NCBI RefSeq assembly: GCF_024213665.1
Contig: NZ_JANAVP010000026.1
Coordinates: 38,001 to 102,000, forward strand
DNA length: 64,000 nucleotides
Reading direction: 5' to 3'
Source: Streptomyces sp. A3M-1-3
GTDB lineage: Bacteria > Actinomycetota > Actinomycetes > Streptomycetales > Streptomycetaceae
The notes under the pieces are model-generated. The model did not search any database and was not told the origin of the DNA. It worked only from the letters and a program-made list of their open reading frames with translations. A program made the translations under genes and the position numbers. Position 1 is the first letter of the stretch. Each line of letters begins with the position of its first letter. Of this stretch, positions 44,077-52,398 are shown piece by piece.

Positions 44077-44121
44077 GGCAGGACGGCTTTCAGGTAACGG
44101 CGGTCTCGATGCGGGAGAGGG

Positions 44122-44664
44122 TCAGACCGCCGGGGAGGCGCTGAACTGGTGCTTCCAGTAGCCCTTGCCGTCGTTGTTCCAGTCGAGGTGGAGTTCGCCG
44201 TCGGCCAGTCCGCGTCCGGAGCCGATCGTGTAGCTCAGAACGGGCGTTGTGTACGCGTTGTTGTAGTTGGCGTTCGAGTCGCTGTTTTCCAGCCGCGACT
44301 CGATGCCGTAGTAGTTGGCGGACTTCTTCACCGGGTCGGTGCCGGACTGGGAGCGCTTGACCTGGAGCTTGAAGTACGCGCCATCGAAGATGGTGCTGTC
44401 GTCGACCTGGCCGTACGCTGGTCCGTCCCAGCTGACCTTCGCGTACGTGTAGACGGTCGAGCCGGAGCGCTTGGCGCACAGGCTGACCTTGACGTCCCAG
44501 TTGTCGGCCCAGGGGCCCGTGTACGCCGGGTCGTCGATGGACGTGGTGCTGGTCGTGCACTTGTAGCTGGCGGCTGCGGCCGGCGTGCCGGTCGCGACGG
44601 CGGCGGTGCCGGCGAGTGCGGCGATGATGACCGCTGCGGAGGTGGATCGCTTCGGCGTGCGCAT
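44122..44664 (-). CDS. Secreted beta-rich protein
   Basis: 180 residues, ATG 44664. Classical Sec signal peptide: MRTPKR charged start, VIIAALAGTAAVATG core and PAAAA-S cleavage region. Mature protein ~145 residues with a few Cys, beta-rich (WDVKVSLCAKRSGSTVYTYA, then DGAYFKLQVKRSQSGTD). It sits just before the VirB4-like gene and could act at the cell surface during mating. Low lysine/aromatic clustering resembles other secreted streptomycete surface proteins. Function unknown. Confidence 0.72.
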   Translation of the reverse strand: MRTPKRSTSAAVIIAALAGTAAVATGTPAAAASYKCTTSTTSIDDPAYTGPWADNWDVKVSLCAKRSGSTVYTYAKVSWDGPAYGQVDDSTIFDGAYFKLQVKRSQSGTDPVKKSANYYGIESRLENSDSNANYNNAYTTPVLSYTIGSGRGLADGELHLDWNNDGKGYWKHQFSASPAV

Positions 44665-44687
44665 ACGGTGCCTTTCGTTGGGGGCAG

Positions 44688-45158
44688 TTACTGGCTGCAG
44701 GTGGTGGTGTGGCTGTGCAGCGGGGCTTTGAGATCGCTCGGCGTGGTCTTGCGACGTACGACGTGGCCGGCGGCCAGGTGGCGCTGGCAGATCGTCAGTA
44801 CCGGTGGCCCTTCCGGGAGCCGCTCCGGCTGGCACTCGGTCGCGTCTGTCGAGGCGGCTGGGAGAAGGTGGAAGGCATCGTGCACGGCGGCGGTGGCCTG
44901 CCACAGCCGGGTGTGCGCGGTGGCGAGATGTCGGCTGGCGGCGGGGTGCGGCGGGCGAGCGGTCTCGGTGAGGTGGTGGAGGAGCTGGTGGAGCGAGGTG
45001 AGGTGGGCGTGGAGCACGTCGAGGTGCACGCGGTCCACTGCTGTGTCCGGCTCGGCCGTCTGCGCGGCTCGGGCGACGGTGCGGGTGTGGTGGCGGATGC
45101 CAGCGGTGGCGGCCCGCAGATAGGGGTGTGCGTCAGCGATGGGGATGGCAGAGGGCAA
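44688..45158 (-). CDS. Helical element protein
   Basis: 156 residues if the start is TTG 45158; TTG 45200 is the other option, and neither has an ideal ribosome-binding site. Very His-rich helices (GIRHHTRTVARAAQ, then LHAHLTSLHQLLHHLTETA and ATAHTRLWQATAAVHDAFHL). No recognised domain. It precedes the secreted protein gene. Confidence 0.5.
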   Translation of the reverse strand: MPSAIPIADAHPYLRAATAGIRHHTRTVARAAQTAEPDTAVDRVHLDVLHAHLTSLHQLLHHLTETARPPHPAASRHLATAHTRLWQATAAVHDAFHLLPAASTDATECQPERLPEGPPVLTICQRHLAAGHVVRRKTTPSDLKAPLHSHTTTCSQ

Positions 45159-45238
45159 TGGGCTTGTGGTCCTTCTTGCCGTAGGTCTAGGCAGGGGCAA
45201 CGGGCGGGCGGAGGGGAGGAAGGGCTGCGCTTCGGTGC

Positions 45239-45799
45239 TCAGCGGGTCCGGCTTGTGGGATTCGCAGGCTGGACAGGGGCGGCGGTCGCGGGCAAGGGTG
45301 ATCGCTCGGCGAGGATCCGGGCCTGCTCATGGCGCAGATCGAGGTAGCTGCCGGGTGCTCGGGTGCCCGGGTGGCACTCTGAGGGCACCAGCACGGCATA
45401 GTCGTGGGACGTCTTGGTGTCGAGCAGCCAGTGCTGAAATGCCGGCAGCTGGACCAGACCGCGGTGGGCGTCGTTGAGGTCGGTGGCATGGACGACGAAC
45501 AGCCAGGGGCGTTCGCCGTCCGCATGGCCAGGTCCGGTGACAGCGACGGTGAAGGCACGGCGTGCGGGGGTGGCTGTCAGCAGGTGCAGCCGTGTGATGA
45601 CCGTGTCGAGGGTGTCGCTGGCTTCGATGGCCGTGTCGTGGCGTGCGTCCTCGTGCTGGGCGTATTGCTCGTCGATGACGTCGCCGTCTGCGTTCTTGTG
45701 TGCGGCGATTCGCTGTTGGTGGCGTCGCTGCATGTCCTGCAGGGGCGCGAGCAGCGCGCGGATTTCGTCGTACAGATGCGACTCGCTGGGGTCTGTCAC
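45239..45799 (-). CDS. Element protein coupled to the SCO6880-type gene
   Basis: 186 residues from GTG 45799 (GTGA overlap with the upstream gene). Coiled N-terminal helix (EIRALLAPLQDMQRRHQQRI) followed by an alpha/beta part (RRAFTVAVTGPGHADGERPW, then HATDLNDAHRGLVQLPAFQ). The tight coupling argues for a complex with the PrgI-like/SCO6880-type protein. Family not recognised. Confidence 0.62.
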   Translation of the reverse strand: MTDPSESHLYDEIRALLAPLQDMQRRHQQRIAAHKNADGDVIDEQYAQHEDARHDTAIEASDTLDTVITRLHLLTATPARRAFTVAVTGPGHADGERPWLFVVHATDLNDAHRGLVQLPAFQHWLLDTKTSHDYAVLVPSECHPGTRAPGSYLDLRHEQARILAERSPLPATAAPVQPANPTSRTR

Positions 45800-47268
45800 A
45801 GGGCACTCCGGGCGAGGGGCAGCGCGGTGAGGGTGAAGGCGTCGGGCTGCTGGTAGTTGAGGCGGCGCAGGTCGACGCCGGCGGTGACGGCGGCGGTCTC
45901 GATCTGCGCGCAGGCCGCGTCGAGGAGGGCATCGGTGTCGGCGGTGACGGTGACCAGGCCGGTCAGGGCGACGTCGGCGTGCCCGGCGATGAGCTGGCGC
46001 TCGCGCTGTTTGACGTCGGCGTACTCGACGGAGTCTTCCTCGCTGTCGACCTGGCCGCGGCGGGCGCGTTCGCTGGCGTCGGCGATGATCGCTGCCTTCT
46101 TCCGCTGGACGTCCCGCAGTGCGGACTCGAGCGCCTGCGGCACGTATATAAGGGAGAGGGTCCGGCGGACGCCGGCGGTGAACATCAGCCCGTGCAGAAA
46201 GCCGGCCCCCATCTCGGTTCGCGGCCAGTTCTCCACCCAGTAGGTGGCGTGGCGGGCGGTGTCGGTGGCGAGCCGGTCGTACTCCTCGAACTGGACGACG
46301 GGCCCGGCGGCTGCGGGATCTGCTTCGGCGCGGCCGGTCTCGGACCACTGCTGGAGCGCGGCGAGGGCCCCCGGGTCGTAGGCGGTGCGGATCACGGCGG
46401 CGATCTCCCGGGCGCTCAGCCACCCGGTGACCATCAGCCCCGCGTTCCGGGCGGCCTGGGTGATGGCAGCGGTCGTCTGCTCCATGACGGTGAACGCACC
46501 CGGTAGCCCGCCGCCGGCCTGCGAGATCAGCCGCTTGGCGGCCTTCAGGTCGAGGGAGATAGCGAGGTAGGTCTCGTGCGGGGCGGCGGCGGGGCCGGCC
46601 GAGGCAACCAGTTCGGAATAGATCTGCCCGGCGACGGGGGTGTCGGGCTGTCCGTGCTGGGCCCAGTGGCGGGCGAGGGTGTCGCCGGAGTCGGGGACGG
46701 TGCGTTCCAGGACCTGCACGGTGGCGACGTGTCCCGTACGGGCGATGCCCGCCAGCGCGCGCCCCCAGCCGTTCACGTTGTGGTTCTGCGTTGCCGGGTC
46801 GAGCAGCGCGAAGGCGCGGCTGGACACGCGGGCGACGGCGGTCAGGGTCTGCTGGTGCGGGTCGTGGACGGCCGCGGCGCCGTTGGCGGAGTTGCCGGGG
46901 GTGACGACCTTGAGGGATGCGGCGGTGTCGGGCAGGTGGAGGATGCCGTCCTGCCGGGGCCGGGTGACCGGCCGAGCCAGCCAGAGGGTCTGACCGGTGC
47001 GGCGACGGTGCGCGTAGCGGGCGACGATCGGCGCCCAGTCGATCAACGACCGGCCGTGCCGTCGTATCGCGACTAGGGCGGCGACGGCTGCCCACAGCGG
47101 GGTCAGAGCGATGGCGCCGAGCAGCCCGGTGGAGACCACGGTCGCCAGGAGCAGCGCCAAGGCGCAGGATACGAGGACGAGTTGGGGGAGGGAAAGGCCG
47201 AGGAGGATGCCGCGGCGGGACCGGTGCGGGAATTTCACCGTGAGAGGGGCGACGGAGAGATCAGACAA
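45796..47268 (-). CDS. SCO6880-type (PrgI-like) conjugation protein
   Basis: 490 residues. Two N-terminal membrane segments (LLGLSLPQLVLVSCALALLL, then LLGAIALTPLWAAVAALVAI) followed by a large cytoplasmic domain (GWGRALAGIARTGHVATVQV, later LKAAKRLISQAGGGLPGAF). Arrangement and sequence style match the SCO6880 family, which occurs with VirB4- and VirB6-like genes in Streptomyces conjugation clusters. TTG 47268 is preceded by AGGA. It likely belongs to the inner-membrane platform of the channel. Confidence 0.82.
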   Translation of the reverse strand: MSDLSVAPLTVKFPHRSRRGILLGLSLPQLVLVSCALALLLATVVSTGLLGAIALTPLWAAVAALVAIRRHGRSLIDWAPIVARYAHRRRTGQTLWLARPVTRPRQDGILHLPDTAASLKVVTPGNSANGAAAVHDPHQQTLTAVARVSSRAFALLDPATQNHNVNGWGRALAGIARTGHVATVQVLERTVPDSGDTLARHWAQHGQPDTPVAGQIYSELVASAGPAAAPHETYLAISLDLKAAKRLISQAGGGLPGAFTVMEQTTAAITQAARNAGLMVTGWLSAREIAAVIRTAYDPGALAALQQWSETGRAEADPAAAGPVVQFEEYDRLATDTARHATYWVENWPRTEMGAGFLHGLMFTAGVRRTLSLIYVPQALESALRDVQRKKAAIIADASERARRGQVDSEEDSVEYADVKQRERQLIAGHADVALTGLVTVTADTDALLDAACAQIETAAVTAGVDLRRLNYQQPDAFTLTALPLARSAL

Positions 47269-47349
47269 GGGGCTGGTCCTGGAGGCGCGGGCGGAGCCTG
47301 GGGGCGGGCGGCGGGGGGCGCGTCCCGCCCCCAGGAGTCGGGCAGATGG

Positions 47350-48729
47350 TCAGAGGCCGGTCGGGGGCGGTGGTGGGGATGCCGTGCCGCTGTTCTGGGC
47401 GGTCTGTGAGCCGGAGGACGGCGGTGCGCCCTGCGGCGGCGGGGTCGTGGTAGGCGGCGTTGACTGCCATCCGCCTGCCTGGCCGGCTGCGGCACCGGGT
47501 CCGGAGCTGCCTGTGCCCGGGCTACCGCCGACCTGGCCGCTGGTGTCGTCGGAGACGCTGGTCGGCGGGGGTTGCACGGCCTTCTCCAGGCCGGACTTGA
47601 CGGCATCGCCACCGGGCGAGATACCGGTCCCGCCGCTCTGCGAACTCTCCTGGCCGCCGCCTTGGCCGGTCGGGTTGGAGGCGATGTCGCCGGGGAATCC
47701 GCCTCCGCCGGGAATCGAGTCGGGGCCCTGTGGAGCAGCGCCTGCTCCGGCGGCGGCGCCGCCGGTTCCGGCGGTGGCCGCCATCGCGGCGGCCTTGCGG
47801 GTCGCCTTTTCCGCGTGCTGCTTGGCGAGCTGGGCACCGGCTCCGCCGGCGCGGTGGAGGGATTCGCCGTCGGAGCCTTCAGCGGCCCAGTGGACGAACT
47901 TGAAGGTGGCGTACGGGCACAGCAGGACCAGGATCATGATGACGATGCCGGCCATGACGTCGGCGAGCGCGGCGAGCCCGTCTTTCGACTCGGTCTTGCC
48001 CATCGCGGAGATGCCGAGGACGAAGACGATCGTCATCAGCAACTTGCTGACGACGAGGGTGGCGGTGGCCTCGATCCAGCCCTTACGCCAGCGCCGCGCG
48101 GCTTCCCAGCCGCCTCCCGCTCCCGCGAACACGGCGAGTGTGACCATGACGAGGATGCCGACCTTGCGGACCATCATCACGCACCAGTACATGAACGCGC
48201 CGATCGCGGCGCCGAGGGCGGCGAACACCATCACCAGCCACCCGAGACCCGAGAGAGCGCCGATCTGGCTGACCTTGACGATGCGGCGGACCGCGGTCTC
48301 GATCGACAGGTTGGAAGCTTTGAGGAGCCCGGCCGACAGCGCGTCGACCACTTCGATCGCGACTGTGGTCAGGGCGATGGCGGCGAAGGCGAAGATCACA
48401 CCAGACGCGGTGCCGGTGAACGCCTGGGTCAGGGCCTGCCCGTCGCGTTTGATCGCGGCCCGGACGAGCTGGGCGCAGAAGGTGGCCACGAGGACGACCA
48501 GGCCGATAGGCAGGATCGTCTCGTAGTTGTCGCGGAACCAGCCCGCGTTCAGGTCGACGCGGGTGGTGGCGTCAACTGCCTTGGCAGCGAGGTCGGCTGA
48601 GGCGGCGGCGAGTTCACCGGCACTCTTCGCCATCCAGTCGCCGATGGCCTTGCCCGGGTCGGACGCGAAGTCGACTGCCTCGCCGACCGCGCAGACCTTG
48701 TCCGCGAGGGGAAGGTCGCAGAATCCCAT
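47350..48729 (-). CDS. VirB6/TrbL-like polytopic membrane protein
   Basis: 459 residues, ATG 48729. About six hydrophobic segments between residues 70 and 280 (ILPIGLVVLVATFCAQLV, LGWLVMVFAALGAAIGAFMY, VGILVMVTLAVFAGAGG, ILVLLCPYATFKFV), then ~170 residues of Gly/Pro/Ser/Gln-rich disordered sequence. This is the profile of VirB6/TrbL channel proteins in Gram-positive type IV systems. It lies directly after the VirB8/TcpC-like gene. Confidence 0.82.
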   Translation of the reverse strand: MGFCDLPLADKVCAVGEAVDFASDPGKAIGDWMAKSAGELAAASADLAAKAVDATTRVDLNAGWFRDNYETILPIGLVVLVATFCAQLVRAAIKRDGQALTQAFTGTASGVIFAFAAIALTTVAIEVVDALSAGLLKASNLSIETAVRRIVKVSQIGALSGLGWLVMVFAALGAAIGAFMYWCVMMVRKVGILVMVTLAVFAGAGGGWEAARRWRKGWIEATATLVVSKLLMTIVFVLGISAMGKTESKDGLAALADVMAGIVIMILVLLCPYATFKFVHWAAEGSDGESLHRAGGAGAQLAKQHAEKATRKAAAMAATAGTGGAAAGAGAAPQGPDSIPGGGGFPGDIASNPTGQGGGQESSQSGGTGISPGGDAVKSGLEKAVQPPPTSVSDDTSGQVGGSPGTGSSGPGAAAGQAGGWQSTPPTTTPPPQGAPPSSGSQTAQNSGTASPPPPPTGL

Positions 48730-48749
48730 GGGGAGCTACCTCCTTATCG

Positions 48750-49439
48750 TCAAGGCGCGACGCGCGGGGCGATGGCGACGAGCGAGCAGTCGTGGGAGGG
48801 CCGGCACTGCACGGCGAGGGTGATGGAGCGGTCTTCCGCACCACCGCCGCCCTTGGCCCAGGTGATGGTCTGCTTGCCGGTGACGGTGACGGCGTAGATG
48901 TACGCCTTGGTGATCGCCGACGGGTCTTCGGCGAGGGCCTGCTTGAACGCGGCCGGGTAGTGGGCCTCGGAGACGGTGGCGGCGGCGTGCTGCTTCTGGT
49001 CGGCCATCCGTGACCACAGGACCGGGTCCGGCATCTGCGCGGAGACCGAGGCCCAGTCGCTGTACTGGGTCTCCTTCGTCATCCACGCCTCCATGCCGAA
49101 GAGTTGCTGCTCGTGGCTGGTGTCGCGGGTGTCGTAGGACCAGAGCATCGCGGCGGCTTCCTTGGCGAAGGCGACGGGGTCGGAGATTCGCGGCGGGCGG
49201 GGCACAGATCCTTCCGTGGACCCTGGTTCGTGCGCGTCGTTCGAGGGCGCCGAGCTGCTTGTCGGGGCCGGGTCCGGGCTGCTGGAGGGCGAACGGTGCT
49301 GTTCACCGCGGCCGGTGAAGTAGGCGGTCGCACCGGCGACGGCGAGCAGGCAGGCCAGGACGATCGCGATCAACGCACTGCGGCGGTTTGCGGACCAGCC
49401 CACTCCGTAGTCCGACAGGGAGGGGAATCGCTTCGTCAT
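48750..49439 (-). CDS. VirB8/TcpC-like membrane protein
   Basis: 229 residues, ATG 49439. One membrane segment near the N-terminus (ALIAIVLACLLAVAGATAYF), a Ser/Pro linker, and an extracytoplasmic domain (AMLWSYDTRDTSHEQQLFGM, then IYAVTVTGKQTITWAKGG) of the NTF2-like type seen in VirB8 and TcpC. The ATG overlaps the previous stop by one base. It probably nucleates the channel in the membrane; assignment rests on layout and position more than on sequence motifs. Confidence 0.65.
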   Translation of the reverse strand: MTKRFPSLSDYGVGWSANRRSALIAIVLACLLAVAGATAYFTGRGEQHRSPSSSPDPAPTSSSAPSNDAHEPGSTEGSVPRPPRISDPVAFAKEAAAMLWSYDTRDTSHEQQLFGMEAWMTKETQYSDWASVSAQMPDPVLWSRMADQKQHAAATVSEAHYPAAFKQALAEDPSAITKAYIYAVTVTGKQTITWAKGGGGAEDRSITLAVQCRPSHDCSLVAIAPRVAP

Positions 49440-49750
49440 CAGCGGACCTGCGACCCCAGGGCGGAGAAGAAGGCCACGATGCCGTTGGCGGCACCCAGGC
49501 CGAGAGCGGCGCCGGCGGCAACGACCGCACCCTTCTTGCCGTTTGCCTCGGCCTGGTGTCCGCCGCTGTGGTGGCCCCAGGCCCACACACCGAGCGAGAC
49601 GGCCAGGGCGCCGACGACGGCCACGATGCCGAACAGGTTGATCGAATTGACGACGTTCTTCAGAACGGAGAGGCCGGGCAGGCCACCGCCTGCCGGGGTG
49701 ATGCCCGGGTCGTAGGCGAGGTGGATGAAGCGGTCGGCGAGGGGTGTCAT
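49439..49750 (-). CDS. Small two-helix membrane protein of the transfer cluster
   Basis: 103 residues, ATG 49750. Two hydrophobic helices (INLFGIVAVVGALAVSLGVW, then AAGAALGLGAANGIVAFFSA) separated by a short basic loop (HHSGGHQAEANGKKG). Size and position fit the small pilin/VirB2-like or DUF6112-like proteins of actinomycete transfer operons. TGATG coupling to the next gene. Confidence 0.68.
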   Translation of the reverse strand: MTPLADRFIHLAYDPGITPAGGGLPGLSVLKNVVNSINLFGIVAVVGALAVSLGVWAWGHHSGGHQAEANGKKGAVVAAGAALGLGAANGIVAFFSALGSQVR

Positions 49751-49857
49751 GGGTATTGCGAGGCTCCTTGTGTGCGCAGGCCGAACGGCCCGGGCGGAGA
49801 TGAAGAAGGGGGATGCGCGCGAGGGGTGCGAGAGGGCCGGCCGAGGTGGTGCGGCGC

Positions 49858-50979
49858 TTAGACGACCCGGCGGGCGGCCAGGACGTCCCAGTCCTTGATC
49901 GGGGTGATCCGGGTGGGCTTGCCGGTGCGCGGGGCCTCGATGACGAGTCCTTCGCCCAGGTACATGCCGACGTGCTCCGGACGGGCGGCGGTGCCGCGGC
50001 TGAAGATCAGGTCGCCGGGCTTCAGCGCGTTCGGGGAGACGGCCTTGCCCTCGTTGACCTGCGTGTACGTGGCGCGGGTGAGCTGAATGCCGGCCTTGGC
50101 GTACGCCTGCTGCATCAGCGAGCTGCAGTCGCAGCGGCCCATCGGATCTGCACCGCGCGGGTTGGTGCAGGTGCCGCCCCACTGATACATCGTGCCGAGC
50201 TGCTGCATCGCCCAGACGATCGCCTTACTGGCGCGTGGGTCGGTGTCCTTCGGGATCTTGTATCCCTTGGGGACCGCGCCTTCGGGGATCTTCCCGAAGG
50301 ACGAGCCGTCGCTCGCCGTGCCGCAGTCGGACGTTGTGGGCGGCTTCTCGGTGTCCTGGTCGGTGTCGTCCTTCCCGCCGCCGGGGAAGGTCGCGGCGAT
50401 GGCCTTCTGCAGCGCCGTCGCGAGCGGCTCCCACTGCGCGTACGCGTCCGGGTAGCCGGACTTCTGCACGGCCTGGGCCGCCTGCGTCACGGTCATCTGC
50501 TGCCAGCCGTTCACCTTCAGTAGCGCCTTGTAGAACTTCTCTGAGGCGTACACAGGGTCGCGGATCTGCTCGGCGGTGCCCCAGCCCTGGCTGGGCCGTT
50601 GCTGGAACAGCCCGAGCGAATCGCGGTCGCCGTAGGTGAGGTTGCGCAGCCGGCTCTCCTGCATGGCGGTGGCCAGCGCGACGATCTGACCGCGCCGGGG
50701 CACCTGCAGGCTGATGCCGGTGGCGACGATGGTCTGGGCGTGCGGGATCTGCTCGCCGGGCAGGTCCAGGCCCTCGATCCGTACGTCGGATGCGTTCGCG
50801 CCGTCGAGGATCTTGGTTACCTGCTCGGTGACCTTGTCGGTGTCGAGGTCGGGGAGGCACGGGCCGATGGCACTGGTGCCGGTGGCGGCTTCACTGGAGC
50901 TGGCCATCATCATGGCAGCGCCGCCGAGGAGAAACGGGGAGAGGAAGACGACGCCGATGCCGGCGGCGAGCGCCTTCAA
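49858..50979 (-). CDS. Lytic transglycosylase + NlpC/P60 cell-wall hydrolase
   Basis: 373 residues. An N-terminal membrane anchor (AAGIGVVFLSPFLLGGAAM) is followed by a transglycosylase-like domain with the catalytic Glu in ALATAMQESRLRN and GDRDSLGLFQQRPSQGWGT, then a C40 peptidase: catalytic Cys in GRCDCSSLMQQAYAKAG and His in RPEHVGMYLGEG. It would open peptidoglycan for the transfer apparatus (VirB1/TcpG-type role). The start is TTG 50979, which overlaps a 20-codon leader ORF (TTGA). First structural gene of the minus arm. Confidence 0.9.
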   Translation of the reverse strand: MKALAAGIGVVFLSPFLLGGAAMMMASSSEAATGTSAIGPCLPDLDTDKVTEQVTKILDGANASDVRIEGLDLPGEQIPHAQTIVATGISLQVPRRGQIVALATAMQESRLRNLTYGDRDSLGLFQQRPSQGWGTAEQIRDPVYASEKFYKALLKVNGWQQMTVTQAAQAVQKSGYPDAYAQWEPLATALQKAIAATFPGGGKDDTDQDTEKPPTTSDCGTASDGSSFGKIPEGAVPKGYKIPKDTDPRASKAIVWAMQQLGTMYQWGGTCTNPRGADPMGRCDCSSLMQQAYAKAGIQLTRATYTQVNEGKAVSPNALKPGDLIFSRGTAARPEHVGMYLGEGLVIEAPRTGKPTRITPIKDWDVLAARRVV

Positions 50980-51038
50980 CCGGTACGGCCCGCTCGCAGG
51001 TCACCGGTTTCGGGCAGGGGCGGGTAACGAGACGTCAT
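50976..51038 (-). CDS. 20-residue leader ORF before the hydrolase gene
   Basis: ATG 51038 is preceded by AAGGA at good spacing; MTSRYPPLPETGDLRAGRTG ends in a TGA that overlaps the TTG of the hydrolase gene. It may be a translated leader that couples translation of the hydrolase to the operon. The other reading is that a one-base indel has split off the normal cytoplasmic N-terminus of the hydrolase. Confidence 0.4.
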   Translation of the reverse strand: MTSRYPPLPETGDLRAGRTG

Positions 51039-51495
51039 GCAGGTGTCCTTGGAGTGCGGTGTCCGGCGTGCCGCGTGCGCATGGCGTGGTGGAAAGGGGC
51101 GCGGCTGCCGGGGTGGGCGATCGGGGATGTCGGCCGGCGCAGGCGAGTTGCCGCTCGCTCGGGCGGGCCAGGGGGTGAGCTAGGTGCGCCGGGGCAGGGG
51201 GAACCTCCGCGAGGCAGGGTGGGATTCGGCCAGCGGCGGTGTGCGCCGGGCGGTTCCAAAACAGTAGGCCCAGATCGGCGGTTGACCAAAAAGTCGGCGT
51301 GAGGGGTCGGAATCCGACCCCTCAGCACCGCGCTTCTTGGTCGGCGGCAAATTCGCCTCTACAGTTTTGGGACTCCCCTCGCCCTCCCCGGTTGCGGCCC
51401 CGGGCTTCTGCATGCCCAATACCGGCCCGCGTGGACTTGTAAGCGCGAGATGGGGAGTTCCCTCCGCACGTTCACACCCGAATCGGGGTTCCTCT
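51039..51495. other. Divergent intergenic region between the two arms
   Basis: Contains no gene. It holds the symmetric promoter/palindrome (51254-51372), plus leader stretches of ~215 bp on the minus side and ~120 bp on the plus side. Any oriT or regulator-binding site for the element might also be here. Confidence 0.6.
51254..51372. promoter_or_regulatory. Mirror-symmetric divergent promoter with central 25-bp palindrome
   Basis: Three nested inverted repeats share a centre at 51312-51313. Inner: TGAGGGGTCGGA-A-TCCGACCCCTCA, perfect, 51300-51324. Middle: GACCAAAAAG (51284-51293) with CTTCTTGGTC (51333-51342), one mismatch. Outer: TTCCAAAACAGTAG (51254-51267) with CTACAGTTTTGGGA (51359-51372), two mismatches. 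The middle and outer arms look like promoter boxes: plus strand -35 TTGGTC (51337-51342), 17-nt gap, -10 TACAGT (51360-51365); minus strand -35 TTGGTC (51289-51284), 17-nt gap, -10 TACTGT (51266-51261). A dimeric repressor on the palindrome could control both arms at once. Boxes and spacing are seen; regulation is inferred. Confidence 0.7.
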
Positions 51496-52251
51496 TTGCC
51501 TTTTTCCCTGCATCAGGGCGACGCGCTCAGCGTCCTCGCCGGCCTGCCCGACGACTGCGTCGACTCCGTGATTACCGACCCGCCGTACAACTCAGGCGGC
51601 CGGACCGCGAAGGAGCGCACGTCCCGCAGCGCGAAGCAGAAGTACACCTCCACCGACGCCAAGCACACCCTCGCCGACTTCACCGGCGAGAACATGGACC
51701 AGCGCAGCTACGGCTTCTGGCTGACGCAGATCATGACCGAAGCCCACCGGCTCACCCGCACAGGCGGCACCGCGCTCCTGTTCACCGACTGGCGCCAGCT
51801 CCCCGTCACCACGGATGCGATCCAGGCCGCCGGGTGGCTGTGGCGAGGCGTGCTGGCCTGGCACAAGCCGCAGGCCAGGCCCCAGAAGGGCCGCTTCACG
51901 CAGAACTGCGAGTTCATCGTCTGGGCCTCGAAGGGCGCGATCGACGCCTCCCGGAACCCGGTCTACCTGCCGGGCCTCTACAGCGCCTCGCAGCCGTCGG
52001 GTGCGAAGCGCCGGCACATCACGCAGAAGCCCGTCGAGGTGATGCGCGAGCTGGTCAAGATCAGTCCCGAAGGCGGCACGGTACTCGATTTCTGTGCCGG
52101 CTCCGGCTCCACCGGCGTGGCCGCCCTTTTGGAAGGCCGGGACTTCATCGGCGTGGAGAAGACCGAGCACTACGCGTCCATCGCGGCCGACCGGCTCACG
52201 GAGGCGATCCGCGAATGCGTCGCCCAGCGCGACATGGTTCTCACCGCCTGA
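51496..52251 (+). CDS. Beta-class DNA methyltransferase (N6-adenine or N4-cytosine)
   Basis: 251 residues. Motif IV DPPYNSGG comes first (residue about 30) and motif I VLDFCAGSGSTGVAALLEG last, the order of beta-class enzymes; RRHITQKPVEVMRELV lies between. The TTG at 51496 fits the usual SLHQGDALSVLAGLP start and is preceded by GGGG; the open frame extends back to 51337 without family-like sequence. First gene of the plus arm. No restriction partner: an orphan modification enzyme, possibly protecting incoming element DNA. A second methyltransferase, of the C5 class, lies at 20836-22110. Confidence 0.88.
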   Translation: MPFSLHQGDALSVLAGLPDDCVDSVITDPPYNSGGRTAKERTSRSAKQKYTSTDAKHTLADFTGENMDQRSYGFWLTQIMTEAHRLTRTGGTALLFTDWRQLPVTTDAIQAAGWLWRGVLAWHKPQARPQKGRFTQNCEFIVWASKGAIDASRNPVYLPGLYSASQPSGAKRRHITQKPVEVMRELVKISPEGGTVLDFCAGSGSTGVAALLEGRDFIGVEKTEHYASIAADRLTEAIRECVAQRDMVLTA

Positions 52252-52398
52252 CGCCACAACAGCATTCTCTGTGGCGGAAATCGGCACCTTTCGCGGTCCA
52301 GGGCGGCGCTGCGCCGTGCCTTGCCAGTGGTCCACGGCCCGGTCGGTCACCGCTTCCGCTTCCCTTATTTCCACGATTCGTAGGAGGCCATTCTTTTC

